DNA of 64,000 nt from Vibrio neonatus (GCF_024346975.1 NZ_AP024885.1:992001-1056000), one strand, 5' to 3'; shown: positions 26,871 through 36,978, numbered from the stretch's first letter. The notes: generated by a model not told the origin, from the sequence alone. Numbers and translations are program-made.

Positions 26871-26902
26871 AGAGCTAGCATTTGCTGGCTCTTTTCTTTT
26901 TT
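26871..26902 (+). terminator. Terminator of metE
   Basis: The stem AGAGCTAGCA / TGCTGGCTCT (one G-T pair) with a two-base loop, followed by a T-rich run. Confidence 0.85.
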
Positions 26903-27070
26903 CAATATTCAACTAGATCCTCTTACCAGTCACTTATTTGTACTACAAATCACCATTTAGTTAATTCCCGTAGTAATATTATGGAATAGAGTAACCCTGC
27001 ACAGCAATAAAGTTACCTCTGTGTTAATAATAAGAAGCCTGTAAATAGGTGAGTACTTACGGAGTCTGGC

Positions 27071-30000
27071 ATGGTTCAAATTGTCATTGATGGAAAATAT
27101 CGAGTCGTTGAAAAAGGGCTTACACTGCTTGAAGCCGCCAATGTATGCGGGGTAGAGATCCCTTCGCTTTGCGGTGCGAACAAAAGTGGTGAAAAAGTCC
27201 CTTGTGACTTGTGTGTGGTTGAAGTGGAAAGTGGCGGTATGAAGCGCGCCTGTGAACTTGAAGTTTACAGTGGCTTGAACGTAGTTACCCAATCTTCTCA
27301 GCTTAGCCAACATCGCCGCGATGCGCTCAATCGAATCATGACCGATCACTATGCTGACTGTGAAGCGCCTTGCAAAACAGCTTGCCCGGCAGGGGTGGAT
27401 ATTCAATCTTATCTGCACCACATCGCGCAAAACGATCATCAAAAAGCCATTGAAGTGATTAAACGTACGTTGCCAATGCCTTTGTCGATTGGCCGTGTGT
27501 GTCCTGCTTTTTGTGAAACTGAATGTCGCCGTGGCTTAGTGGATGACTCTATTGCTATTCGTCAATTGAAACGCCATGCCGCAGATGCCGATCTTGAAGC
27601 TCAGCAAGCGTACATTGCGCCAAAAAAACCAGATCGTAATAAGCGTATTGCGATTGTCGGTGCCGGTCCGGGCGGATTGACCGCAGGGTATTATCTCTCC
27701 AATGAGGGTTATCAGGTTAGCGTATTTGAATCTATGCCTCACGCGGGTGGCTGGTTACGTTACGGCATTCCTGAATATCGCTTACCTAAAGATATCTTAG
27801 ACAAAGAAATTGAGCTGATGTGTCGCAATGGCATGTCGATAGAGTGTGATAAAAAGCTCGGTCGAGATTTTACTTTGTCTTCGCTCAGCGCCGATTTTGA
27901 TGCCGTGTGTTTGGCTGTTGGCGCATCTAAAGCAGTAGAAATGAATTACACCGGTAGCGATTTAAACGGTTGTTACTTGGGCGTTGATTACCTAAAAGAT
28001 TATGTGACTGACAAGCAGTATGTGACCGGTAAAAAAGTGGCGGTGATCGGTGGGGGCAATACCGCCATTGATTGCGCGCGCACAGCGGTTCGCGATGGCG
28101 CAGACACTACGTTGATTTACCGCCGTACTCGCGCCGAAATGCCAGCGGAAGATTATGAAATTGAAGAGGCAGAGCATGAAGGGGTGAAGTTTCATTTCTT
28201 GACCAATCCTTCGCAAAACCTTGCCGATGAAGTGGGGCATGTTAATGCCATCGTACTGGAAAAAATGGCGCTTGGGCCAGCGGATGCATCCGGTCGCCGC
28301 TCTCCGCAGTCAACGGGGGAGTTTTTTACCGAAGCGTTTGATACTGTGATTGCCGCGGTATCGCAAAAACCCGACCTCAGTTTTATGGACGATGAAAGCC
28401 TAGAGCTTCCTCTTACCCGCTGGAATACCGCCGAGGTGGATCCTAAAACATTACATAGCGGTACGGGCAATATTTTCAGCATTGGTGATTTTCGTCGCGG
28501 CCCTGCAACAGCGGTGGAAGCGGTGGCTGATGGTCGCATTGTAGCGCAAGCCATTGACCGTTTTTTTGACGGTGATATGCACAACATTCCAGTGACGCCA
28601 TTTAACTCGCGTAAAGGTAAAAACTTGCGCCAAGTGGATTCACTGCATTTTCAAAATATCCAAAAAGTGGCGCGCTCGATAATGCCTGAGCTCACCAGTG
28701 AGCAGCGAGAGCAAAGCTTTGCTGAAGTTGAATTAGGCTTTGATAATCGCGAAGCAATGGCAGAGGCGGCGCGCTGTTTGGAGTGTGGCTGTCAGGCAAA
28801 TACAGAATGCGACCTTCGTGATTACTCCACCGAATATGGCGCGTTGCAATCATTTGACGACGCGATAGAAATCAAATCAGATTCAGATTGGCAAGCGGTT
28901 CGCACTCGTGATACTCGCCAAAAATTCAGTGTCGATAGCAGTTCAGAATTTATTGTCTTTGATGCCAACCGCTGCATCAGTTGCGGGCAGTGTGTGCAAG
29001 CCTGTAGCGACCAAGCGGTGCACGGCGTACTTAGCTTTATGACCGACAAGGGCGGCCGTCCGGCTTCACGTCCTGAATGTCGTCCTAATTTTGGTGATAA
29101 CCAAACACTGATGGGCGATTCAAACTGCGTTCAATGTGGCGCGTGCGTGCAAGTGTGTCCGACTGGCGCAATTATGGATGCGCGTGATAGAGCGCAAGGG
29201 CGCATCGAAACATTAAAAGTGGTTGATACCATTTGTACGTACTGCGGAGTAGGGTGCAAAGTCAGCATGCACGTGGATGAGCAGAGCAATCAGATCCGCT
29301 ATGTGAAAGGCGGCAACTCTCCAGTCAACGAAGGAATGCTGTGCGTTAAAGGTCGATTTGGCTTTGATTTTGTCGGCAGTGATGCACGTTTAACTACGCC
29401 TTTGATTCGTAAAGATGGTCGCTTGCAACCTGCGTCATGGGAAGAGGCTATTGCGTTAATTGCCAATAAATTTAGCACTATTAAACAGACTTATGGCGGC
29501 AATGCGTTAGCGGGATTCTCCTCGGCAAAAACCACCAATGAAGATAACTATGCGTTCCAAAAATTTGTTCGTCGAGAGCTTGGAACCAACAATGTAGATC
29601 ACTGTGCTCGCCTATGCCACGCCTCAACTGTTACCGGTTTGGAAGCCTCACTCGGTAGCGGGGCAATGACCAATGATATTCCGAGTATTCAATATTCGGA
29701 TGTGATTTTTGTGATTGGCTCTGATACCACGGCCGCGCACCCAATAATTGCCTCACATATCAAGCAAGCGATTCGTCATAAAGGCGCACGTTTGATTGTG
29801 GCTGATCCTAAGAAAATTGCTTTGGCTGACCATGCCGAGCTGTATCTAGCGCAAAGACCGGGCACGGATGTGATGTTGTTAAACGGTGTGATGCAACAGA
29901 TCATCAAAAACGGCTGGCATGACATGGCGTATATCGAAGAGCGTGTAGACGGCTTTGATACCTTGTTGCAAGAGGTGATGTCGCCAAGCTACGCCCTAGA

Positions 30001-31270
30001 TAAAGTGGAGTTGGTCACTGGCATTAAAGCCAGCGATATTTATGCCATGGCTCGTATGATAGGAACGGCGAAACGTACTGCCGTGTATTACGCTATGGGC
30101 ATTACCCAGCATACGACCGGGCATGACAATGTTCGTTCTATTGCCAACCTGCAATTGCTGTGTGGCAACATTGGCATTGAAGGTGGCGGTATTAACCCGC
30201 TACGTGGTCAATCCAATGTGCAGGGGGCTTGTGATATGGGGGCGTTGCCAAATAACTTCCCTGGTTATCAAAAGGTGTATAACCCACTGATACATCAAAA
30301 GTTTGCGATGGAATGGAACGCGCCTGATCTGCCCAATGAAGCCGGTTTAACCCTAACCGAAATTATTGATGCAGCGTGCAAACGTGAAGTGCGCGGTTTG
30401 TATGTGATGGGTGAAAACCCTGCGCTGAGCGACCCAGACCAAACTCACGTATTAGCAGGGCTTGAGTCATTAGATTTCTTAGTGGTGCAAGATATTTTCC
30501 TCACAGAAACCGCTGAGTACGCCGATGTGGTATTACCATCGTGTTCTTTCGCCGAAAAATCAGGTCATTTCACCAATACTGAACGCCGCGTACAGCGATT
30601 AAATCCTGTGGTCAATCCGCCGGGTGAAGCATTAGAAGATTGGGTGATTATCCAAAAAATCGCTAACGCTATGGGCGGCGGTTGGAATTATCAAAGTGTC
30701 AGTGATATCACCTATGAGATCACGCGAGTGACCCCGCAATATGCAGGGCTCGGCTGGGATGCGATACCCGCCAATGGCAAACACTGGCCAAGTAACAAAA
30801 ATAATCCGCAAGGCACTCGCATCATGCATAAAGAGCAATTTATACGTGGGCGAGGGCAGATGGAGGCAATTCCGTTTCGTTATGCAGCGGAGCTTCCTGA
30901 TGAGGAATATCCGTTAATTCTGACCACAGGGCGCATTTTAGAGCAGTTCCATACCGGCACTATGACTCGTAAAACCAAAGGCTTAGATAAGCTTGCGGGC
31001 CCAAGAGCTATGATCAGTGTCGCTGATGCCGAAGCACTCGATATTGGCAATGGTGATATGCTTACGGTCTCAACTCGCCGAGGTGAAATTGATATTGCGG
31101 CGTTTGTGACTAAGCGAATGCAACAAGGGGTGGTGTTTATTCCATTCCACTTTGTCGAATCACCAGTAAACCGGCTGACGAATACCGCCAAAGATCCGCA
31201 CTCGAAAATTCCTGAGTTTAAGGTCGCTGCGGTGAAAGTGGTGAAGAAAGTGGCGCAAGAGATGTGCTAG
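27071..31270 (+). CDS. Formate dehydrogenase alpha subunit fused to ferredoxin and GltD-like modules
   Basis: A 1399-residue fusion. It starts with a 2Fe-2S ferredoxin domain (Cys34, 45, 48, 61). A GltD-like part follows (FeS cysteines in CEAPCKTACPAG; FAD loop VGAGPGG near 196; NAD(P) loop GGGNTA near 326). Two 4Fe-4S motifs come next (CISCGQCVQAC near 636; CVQCGACVQVC near 687). The molybdopterin oxidoreductase follows, with CTYCGVGC near 722 and active-site Cys849 (VDHCARLCHAS) where some enzymes have selenocysteine. It likely couples formate oxidation to NAD(P) within one polypeptide. GGAGTC lies before the ATG. Confidence 0.88.
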   Translation: MVQIVIDGKYRVVEKGLTLLEAANVCGVEIPSLCGANKSGEKVPCDLCVVEVESGGMKRACELEVYSGLNVVTQSSQLSQHRRDALNRIMTDHYADCEAPCKTACPAGVDIQSYLHHIAQNDHQKAIEVIKRTLPMPLSIGRVCPAFCETECRRGLVDDSIAIRQLKRHAADADLEAQQAYIAPKKPDRNKRIAIVGAGPGGLTAGYYLSNEGYQVSVFESMPHAGGWLRYGIPEYRLPKDILDKEIELMCRNGMSIECDKKLGRDFTLSSLSADFDAVCLAVGASKAVEMNYTGSDLNGCYLGVDYLKDYVTDKQYVTGKKVAVIGGGNTAIDCARTAVRDGADTTLIYRRTRAEMPAEDYEIEEAEHEGVKFHFLTNPSQNLADEVGHVNAIVLEKMALGPADASGRRSPQSTGEFFTEAFDTVIAAVSQKPDLSFMDDESLELPLTRWNTAEVDPKTLHSGTGNIFSIGDFRRGPATAVEAVADGRIVAQAIDRFFDGDMHNIPVTPFNSRKGKNLRQVDSLHFQNIQKVARSIMPELTSEQREQSFAEVELGFDNREAMAEAARCLECGCQANTECDLRDYSTEYGALQSFDDAIEIKSDSDWQAVRTRDTRQKFSVDSSSEFIVFDANRCISCGQCVQACSDQAVHGVLSFMTDKGGRPASRPECRPNFGDNQTLMGDSNCVQCGACVQVCPTGAIMDARDRAQGRIETLKVVDTICTYCGVGCKVSMHVDEQSNQIRYVKGGNSPVNEGMLCVKGRFGFDFVGSDARLTTPLIRKDGRLQPASWEEAIALIANKFSTIKQTYGGNALAGFSSAKTTNEDNYAFQKFVRRELGTNNVDHCARLCHASTVTGLEASLGSGAMTNDIPSIQYSDVIFVIGSDTTAAHPIIASHIKQAIRHKGARLIVADPKKIALADHAELYLAQRPGTDVMLLNGVMQQIIKNGWHDMAYIEERVDGFDTLLQEVMSPSYALDKVELVTGIKASDIYAMARMIGTAKRTAVYYAMGITQHTTGHDNVRSIANLQLLCGNIGIEGGGINPLRGQSNVQGACDMGALPNNFPGYQKVYNPLIHQKFAMEWNAPDLPNEAGLTLTEIIDAACKREVRGLYVMGENPALSDPDQTHVLAGLESLDFLVVQDIFLTETAEYADVVLPSCSFAEKSGHFTNTERRVQRLNPVVNPPGEALEDWVIIQKIANAMGGGWNYQSVSDITYEITRVTPQYAGLGWDAIPANGKHWPSNKNNPQGTRIMHKEQFIRGRGQMEAIPFRYAAELPDEEYPLILTTGRILEQFHTGTMTRKTKGLDKLAGPRAMISVADAEALDIGNGDMLTVSTRRGEIDIAAFVTKRMQQGVVFIPFHFVESPVNRLTNTAKDPHSKIPEFKVAAVKVVKKVAQEMC

Positions 31271-31292
31271 CAGGAGAGTAACTGTATCGTAT

Positions 31293-31325
31293 AAAAACCC
31301 AGAGTTGCAATGACTCTGGGTTTTT
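31293..31325. terminator. Bidirectional terminator between the formate dehydrogenase and kdgR
   Basis: AAAAACCCAGAGT / ACTCTGGGTTTTT with a 7-base loop: a GC-rich stem with A and T runs on the two sides, serving both convergent genes. Confidence 0.92.
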
Positions 31326-31354
31326 GTGATGAGTATAAACGGTTTATTGCGCTT

Positions 31355-32152
31355 CTATTCTTGAGTCGTGATGCTTGGATAGTCGTGATAACCCAACTGT
31401 TCAGAAATACGCTTACCTGCTGTTTGTAGCATGGCTACGTACTGAGGTTTACGCTCTATATCAAAGCGCACGGTCGGGAATGATACTGATACCGCGGCAA
31501 TGGTATTGCCAAAGCGATCATAGATAGGAGCCGCAATACAACGTAGACCTGGTTCTTGTTCTTCGTTGTCTTCACCAAAGTGCTGCACTCGAACTTGTTC
31601 TATTTCCTGCATGAGCTGCTGAATGTTTTGATGCGTTTTTTCAGTATGCTGAACAAATTCGACGCCCTGCAAAACCGCTATTGCTTCTTCGTCGGATTTA
31701 CCCGCTAGAAGAACCTTGCCAATGGCTGTGCTGTAAAGAGGGTTACGTCTACCTACACGAGAGTGCATACGTAAGTTATAGCTAGAATCAATTTTATGCA
31801 GATAAATAATCGCGCCTTCATCTAGAGCGCCTAAATGGACAGTCTCGTTGGTTAGGCGGGTGATTTCTTGCATTTCTTTATCTGCAATATCAATAAGATC
31901 CACGTACTCTAAGGCTTTTGCACCCAATTCGAATAACTTGAGTGTGAGTGCGTATTTTTCTGTTTCATCTTCTTGAGAGACAAAGCCCAACGTTTTCATG
32001 GTTTGTAAAAATCGATAGGTAGTTGCCTTGGACATCATTAAGCGTTGAGATAATTCAGAAACACTAATGTCTTTTTGCTCGGCCAATGCTTGTAAAATGC
32101 TAAACACCTTTAGAACCGATGATACGGCTTCAGGTCGAGTGGATTTGTCCAT
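31355..32152 (-). CDS. kdgR: IclR-family regulator KdgR
   Basis: A 265-residue protein from the ATG at 32152; an upstream ATG at 32197 is less likely. The helix-turn-helix region AVSSVLKVFSILQALAEQKDISVSELSQRLMMSKATTYRFLQTMKTLGFV and the effector block NLRMHSRVGRRNPLYSTAIGKVLLA follow Escherichia coli KdgR nearly word for word. KdgR senses 2-keto-3-deoxygluconate and represses pectin and hexuronate genes. No such genes adjoin it, but the sugar-acid operon at 20142 lies on the same window. Confidence 0.88.
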   Translation of the reverse strand: MDKSTRPEAVSSVLKVFSILQALAEQKDISVSELSQRLMMSKATTYRFLQTMKTLGFVSQEDETEKYALTLKLFELGAKALEYVDLIDIADKEMQEITRLTNETVHLGALDEGAIIYLHKIDSSYNLRMHSRVGRRNPLYSTAIGKVLLAGKSDEEAIAVLQGVEFVQHTEKTHQNIQQLMQEIEQVRVQHFGEDNEEQEPGLRCIAAPIYDRFGNTIAAVSVSFPTVRFDIERKPQYVAMLQTAGKRISEQLGYHDYPSITTQE

Positions 32153-32399
32153 CCTAGTCCTTGTATTGATATTATTTTGGCTAAAGTATACAGGCAAAAT
32201 TAGGGTGAGTCAGTTTTTTCAAAAACACCTTTCATTTTTTTTAAACAGCTCACAACCCTCAATTTATCAACGCATAGCAAGGTTCAGCGTAAATAAAGTG
32301 CTATGTTAAATAGACGTTATTTCACCATGATGAATACTATTTGTTTACTCAAGACAATGTAAAAACGCCATATTTTATTGTGAATCCCAAGGTTAATTA

Positions 32400-33086
32400 A
32401 TGAACAGATATAAGCGCTATATGCAGGGTACGTTATTGCTCAGTTTTATTCTTAGTAGCAATTCGTTAGCTGGCGACTCTATTAACCTTACCGATATCGC
32501 CAATAATGGCATGCAAAACTGGCAGACTAAAATCCTGTCTGATACTACGCGTTACGATGTCACTGAGTATCTGGCTCAGCCAGCGGTTTTCGCCAGTAGC
32601 CACAATTCAGCTTCAGGATTAATACTAAAAAAACGAATCGATTTATTGGCTACCCCTTTTATGAACTGGTCTTGGGCAATCAAAACTCCGTTATCTGAGG
32701 TAGATGAAACTAAAAAAGAAGGCGATGATTTTGCCGCTAGAATATATATCGTCATCGATGGCGGAATGATGTTCTGGAGCACTAAATCCATCAGCTATAT
32801 ATGGTCAAGCGCCCAAGAAAAAGGTCAGATTTGGGACAACCCCTTCGCGGGTAGCAATGTAAAAATGTTGTCACTGCAAGACAAAAGCTCAAACATAGGT
32901 AAGTGGTATCAACAGAAACGAAATATCTATCAGGATTTAATGGCTGCATTTGGTGACAAAGGTAGCAAGAGTGCCAACCAGAAAAGCTACCGCTATATCG
33001 ATATGGTGGCGATTATGACTGATACGGATAATAGTGGTGGACATGCTGAAGCTTATTATGGGGATATTGTTTTTTCTTCACGGTGA
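32400..33086 (+). CDS. Exported DUF3047 protein
   Basis: A 228-residue protein with a signal peptide (about residues 1-25, ending SNSLAG). The body has the DUF3047 pattern: SGLILKKRIDLLATPFMNWSWAIKTPL, DDFAARIYIVIDGGMMFWSTKSISYIWSS, and the ending AIMTDTDNSGGHAEAYYGDIVFS. The family is a periplasmic beta-sandwich of unknown function. It stands alone on the plus strand. Confidence 0.78.
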   Translation: MNRYKRYMQGTLLLSFILSSNSLAGDSINLTDIANNGMQNWQTKILSDTTRYDVTEYLAQPAVFASSHNSASGLILKKRIDLLATPFMNWSWAIKTPLSEVDETKKEGDDFAARIYIVIDGGMMFWSTKSISYIWSSAQEKGQIWDNPFAGSNVKMLSLQDKSSNIGKWYQQKRNIYQDLMAAFGDKGSKSANQKSYRYIDMVAIMTDTDNSGGHAEAYYGDIVFSSR

Positions 33087-33434
33087 TGTGGGAGAATTTA
33101 ATCAGAGGCATGATATTTGGTGGAGTTCTTTTGTATTCATTTTTTTGCTGAAGCTAGGCCGGGCCAGATGCTATTTCTCTATTATTGAAATTCACTGACT
33201 CGCTTACCTTTTTTAATTTGCAATATATCCCAGATTAAGCGTAATCGTGCCATATATCTAAACTAGAGAGTGCTCAAATGAAATAAGGACAACAAGTATT
33301 TGAAAGTCGGGCTCTCTTAAAAATTGTCAGTTTTTAAGTTCAGTATCACAATTCAAGCTGTTGCTTAATACGAGACAAATCCGAACAGGTAAAATCTTAA
33401 GTATCAGATAGATATTATGAGATGAGGTATTTAC
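33087..33434. other. Non-coding gap before the two-component operon
   Basis: About 350 bases. It should carry the promoter of the response regulator gene. I see no clear operator, hairpin or small gene in it. Confidence 0.5.
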
Positions 33435-34133
33435 TTGGACAAGCGAACTGTTTTAATCGTTGATGATAGTCAAGAAGTTCTTGATGCACTGAGTGAATAT
33501 CTAGAAGTTGCAAATTTCAATGTTGTGACGGCACTCCATGGTGGTCAGATGTGGCAAGTTTTAGAGACGGTATCTCCTGATCTAATCATTCTCGATATCA
33601 TGTTACCTGGTGATGATGGTTTAACCCTTTGCCAGAAACTAAGACATTCATCGCAAGTTCCCATCATTATGCTAACAGCAGTTACCGATGATGCGGATCG
33701 CATTGCAGGGTTAGAAATAGGTGCGGACGATTACATTACTAAGTCATTTAACCCCAGAGAGTTACTAGCGCGAATAAAAGCGTTACTTAGACGTTCAAGT
33801 TATACGAATAAACAAACCTCACGTTATATTCAGTTTATGGATTGGAAGTTTGATACCTTAAAACGAAATTTAGTCGGTACTAATGATGAAATTGTTGTTC
33901 TTTCTGGTTCTGATTTTAATCTTTTAACTTTAATGTTGAGCTCTCCGAATAAACTTCTCACTCGGGATGACATTGCACAAGCTCTATGGGGGCGTAATGC
34001 TGAACCACTTGAAAGAGGCATCGATGTTCAGGTAAGTCGCCTAAGAAAACAGATAGGTGACCACGATAGAAGTGTCATTATGAGCTTGCGAAATCAGGGC
34101 TATATGTTTGTTTCTGAACAGATGGAGTTTTAG
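33435..34133 (+). CDS. OmpR-family response regulator (sugar-sensing circuit)
   Basis: A 232-residue protein from a TTG start at 33435 with GATGAGG upstream. The receiver domain has VLIVDDSQ and the phosphorylation site Asp54 (ILDIMLPGDDG). A C-terminal winged helix ends VQVSRLRKQIGDHDRSVIMSLRNQGYMFV. It is followed after 7 bases by a histidine kinase, then a periplasmic sugar-binding protein, then a PTS permease. The expected target is the PTS gene and perhaps its own operon. Confidence 0.9.
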   Translation: MDKRTVLIVDDSQEVLDALSEYLEVANFNVVTALHGGQMWQVLETVSPDLIILDIMLPGDDGLTLCQKLRHSSQVPIIMLTAVTDDADRIAGLEIGADDYITKSFNPRELLARIKALLRRSSYTNKQTSRYIQFMDWKFDTLKRNLVGTNDEIVVLSGSDFNLLTLMLSSPNKLLTRDDIAQALWGRNAEPLERGIDVQVSRLRKQIGDHDRSVIMSLRNQGYMFVSEQMEF

Positions 34134-34140
34134 CGTCTCA

Positions 34141-35577
34141 ATGTTTGCTAAACTTCATTTCCAATCAATGGTATTCCGCATTACCTTTTCGATGCTTGCT
34201 GTTATTCTACTGGCAGAATTTTTTGTTGGTACTATATGGTATACAAGTACTTCTAACTCCAAAAAAGAATCGGCATGGAGTGCCATGTCTGCCATAACTC
34301 TATCAGCCGCCGATACAATAAATTACTTTGTAGATTTACCATTAAACTACAGACACTTGGTTCTTGAACAATTGAGAAATATTGGTGGGACGCGATTTTT
34401 TATATCCGTGAATAATCACTATATCGATATTAAGCCACTAGAAGACTATTCAATAGTCCAAAATATTGAATCCCATTCAACCGCTCTTTTATATGACAAA
34501 TTGAACCATCAAAGTGATACATCGGTAGTTATCACTAAGAGAGAAGACTTAGTTGTTTTTGACTCAAAAATGAAAATAGACGATCTTCCAGCCCTATGGA
34601 GAGATTACACTTTAGTATTGGGGGAGCTTGATTTACCTATAGTTGTAATTCAAAAGAAATTAGACGATGGCCATTGGTTGTATATGGCTACTGTTTTGCC
34701 CTTATCTTTTAGTTCTCTCACAAATGTCATTATTGAAAGTAAGCAATTGTTGTTTTTATTGATAGTCACGATCCTTTTGTCATTTGTTTCTTATATTGTA
34801 ACGCAAAAAGAAATTCGTCCTTTCCGCTCTTTAGCTAAATCAGCATCTTTAATGAGTGCGCAATTAGAGGTTGAGCAGATCAAGGAGGAGGGAAGCATTG
34901 AAACACGTGCTGCTATTCATGCGTTCAATAAAATGAATTATAGAATTAAATCTTATTTGAGAGATAGGGAGCTATTCTTTAATGCCGTATCTCACGATAT
35001 TAAAACACCATTAGCCTGTTTAAAGCTCAGAACTGAAATGTTACCAGATGAAAAAACTCGCGGAAGATTTGAAAAGTTACTCAAAGATATGGAGCTTATG
35101 TTGAATGGAGCATTACAGTGTTTAAAAGACGAAGGTATACATGAAGAGTTAGAGTGGGTCGATATAATCGATGTCATTACTTTATGTTCTGAAATACATA
35201 ATCAAAATGGGCGCAAGGTTTATATAGAATACAATAATAATGTCGAAATTTTCGGGAAACCATTGGCAATAAAACGATGTATATCAAATATAATTGAAAA
35301 TGGCGTTAAATATGGAAACAAAGTGGACGTTTCAGTTGTAATTAAGAATAAACTTGCTTCTATTACTATACGTGACTATGGCGAAGGAATACCAACAGAT
35401 AAGTTTGAAGAAGTATTTAAACCCTATAGTCGCTTAGATCCATTGTCTGTTGATGGCAGTGGTTTAGGTCTTTCCATTGCTAGAAATATAGCGCGTAACC
35501 ACGGTGGAGACATTATCTTGTCTAACTCAAAAGACGAAGGGTTGATTGTTAAAATTACGTTGGAAAGTGTGAAATAA
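34141..35577 (+). CDS. Membrane histidine kinase paired with a periplasmic binding protein
   Basis: A 478-residue kinase from ATG 34141. A membrane helix (about 10-35) and a periplasmic region of about 165 residues precede a second helix (LLFLLIVTILLSFVSYIV). A HAMP-like stretch, then the H-box AVSHDIKTPL with His285, the N-box NIIENGVKYG, DYGEGIP and GSGLGLSIARNIARNHGG follow. Its stop is 2 bases from the start of a sugar-binding protein gene. I infer that the binding protein presents sugar to the kinase periplasmic domain. Confidence 0.9.
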   Translation: MFAKLHFQSMVFRITFSMLAVILLAEFFVGTIWYTSTSNSKKESAWSAMSAITLSAADTINYFVDLPLNYRHLVLEQLRNIGGTRFFISVNNHYIDIKPLEDYSIVQNIESHSTALLYDKLNHQSDTSVVITKREDLVVFDSKMKIDDLPALWRDYTLVLGELDLPIVVIQKKLDDGHWLYMATVLPLSFSSLTNVIIESKQLLFLLIVTILLSFVSYIVTQKEIRPFRSLAKSASLMSAQLEVEQIKEEGSIETRAAIHAFNKMNYRIKSYLRDRELFFNAVSHDIKTPLACLKLRTEMLPDEKTRGRFEKLLKDMELMLNGALQCLKDEGIHEELEWVDIIDVITLCSEIHNQNGRKVYIEYNNNVEIFGKPLAIKRCISNIIENGVKYGNKVDVSVVIKNKLASITIRDYGEGIPTDKFEEVFKPYSRLDPLSVDGSGLGLSIARNIARNHGGDIILSNSKDEGLIVKITLESVK

Positions 35578-35579
35578 CG

Positions 35580-36815
35580 ATGAATAAATTAATTGGATTT
35601 CTATTATTTTTATCAAGTAGTGCTTTTTCAGAAGAAATTGAGTTTTTACATTGGTGGACCTCAAAAGGTGAATTATCAGCACTATCTGTAATCGAAGACA
35701 GATTTGATGATTCTCAATACGTTATTAAAAGTGACCCGATAGTCGGCGGAGGTGGAAGAGTAGCGAAAAGCACATTGCAATTTAGAGCTATTGCAGGTAA
35801 TCCACCCGACATGGCTTTGATGGAGGGCCCTGCTATTTCTTCTTGGGCTGCTTTAGGCTTTCTATTGGAATTAGATGATATTGCAGAAATAAACACATGG
35901 GATAGATTTCTATATGATGATATAAAAAGTATTAATAAATATGGTGGGAAGTATGTAGCGATTCCATTAAATATTCATCGGTTAAACTGGATGTGGATTA
36001 ATAATGAAGTATTAACCAAATTTGATCTAGACGTTCCACATAATTGGGATTCATTAATTAATGTCTTAAATACTTTAAAAAGTTCAGGAGTAGAACCAAT
36101 TGCTTTAGGTAATGATCAATGGCAAATAGTTCAATTGTTCGAAAATATTGCGTTTGGTGTTGGTGGACCAGATTATTACATGAAAGCATTTGTAGATCGT
36201 GATGAGAATTTTCTTGGAAGCGAAACAACAGAACTTGTATTTAAACGTTTTAGGGAAATTAGCAAAATAAATTCCTCCTCATTACCTACTATGACATGGG
36301 ATGAAGGTGTAGCGGCTTTAATTCGTGGTGATAGAGCTTTTCAGTTTACGGGAGACTGGGCTCTAGGTGAAATGTTAAATAATAAAATTGATATTCCAGA
36401 ACACATTTTGTGCATGCCCTTTCCTTCAATAAAACCAGGTTTTATTTATAACTCTGATAGCTTGGTTTTCTTTAAGAAATTCTCAGAAAAAGAAAAGTTC
36501 CCAGAGAGTATATTAGAAAAAATATCTTCTCCTTTATTTATAAAAGAAATGAACAAAAGAAAGGGTAGCATTCCTGCCCAGCATAATATATCAATTGATG
36601 ATTTCTCAGAATGCCAGAAAAAATCCTATTCAGACTACCATCAAGCAAAAAGAGATAATGCTATTGTGCCTAGTATTGTAGATTCAATGGCTGTTGACCC
36701 GGTAATTCAAAATGCAGTAGCTAATGAGGTATATCGGTACTTTCTTGACGAATCAATCGACACTCAAAAGGTCATTCATCGCTTATTAAGTATTCGAGTG
36801 AAGAGACTACATTAG
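35580..36815 (+). CDS. Periplasmic sugar-binding protein without an ABC transporter
   Basis: A 411-residue family 1 solute-binding protein. A signal peptide (about 1-17) is followed by IEFLHWWTSKGELSALSVIED. The family blocks GNPPDMALMEG, YVAIPLNIHRLNWMWINNEV and WDEGVAALIRGDRAFQFTGDW are the glucose/oligosaccharide binder type. No permease or ATPase gene is nearby; it sits between a kinase and a PTS permease. That context suggests a sensor role rather than transport. Translation is probably coupled to the kinase gene. Confidence 0.87.
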   Translation: MNKLIGFLLFLSSSAFSEEIEFLHWWTSKGELSALSVIEDRFDDSQYVIKSDPIVGGGGRVAKSTLQFRAIAGNPPDMALMEGPAISSWAALGFLLELDDIAEINTWDRFLYDDIKSINKYGGKYVAIPLNIHRLNWMWINNEVLTKFDLDVPHNWDSLINVLNTLKSSGVEPIALGNDQWQIVQLFENIAFGVGGPDYYMKAFVDRDENFLGSETTELVFKRFREISKINSSSLPTMTWDEGVAALIRGDRAFQFTGDWALGEMLNNKIDIPEHILCMPFPSIKPGFIYNSDSLVFFKKFSEKEKFPESILEKISSPLFIKEMNKRKGSIPAQHNISIDDFSECQKKSYSDYHQAKRDNAIVPSIVDSMAVDPVIQNAVANEVYRYFLDESIDTQKVIHRLLSIRVKRLH

Positions 36816-36844
36816 GTCAGAATTTTAACTTTGGATAATACTTT

Positions 36845-36904
36845 CTATCAGCTATCAGCTATCAGCTATCAGTTTGTAAGTGAATAACTTACAAACTGAT
36901 AGCT
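36845..36904. repeat. Four 7-bp tandem repeats forming part of a perfect 17-bp hairpin
   Basis: CTATCAG occurs four times in a row (36845-36872). The arm AGCTATCAGTTTGTAAG (36864-36880) pairs perfectly with CTTACAAACTGATAGCT (36888-36904) around the loop TGAATAA. The right arm could pair in other registers with the upstream copies. No T-run follows, so it is not an ordinary terminator. It lies between the sugar-binding-protein and PTS genes. Confidence 0.88.
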
Positions 36905-36978
36905 AAATGTAACCTTGAACATAATTTGTAGTGCTATTTTACCTTTGATTAAACGTGAAATTAAAAAGGATTATAACT

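Noticed and set aside
29612..29620. Selenocysteine in the formate dehydrogenase
   Set aside because: The codon at the active-site position is TGC (Cys849), not TGA.
35580..36815. Sugar-binding protein as part of an ABC importer
   Set aside because: No permease or ATPase gene is within reach; neighbours are a kinase and a PTS permease.
36845..36904. CRISPR-like repeat array or intrinsic terminator
   Set aside because: The repeats are only 7 bases and contiguous with no spacers, and the hairpin has no T-run after it.
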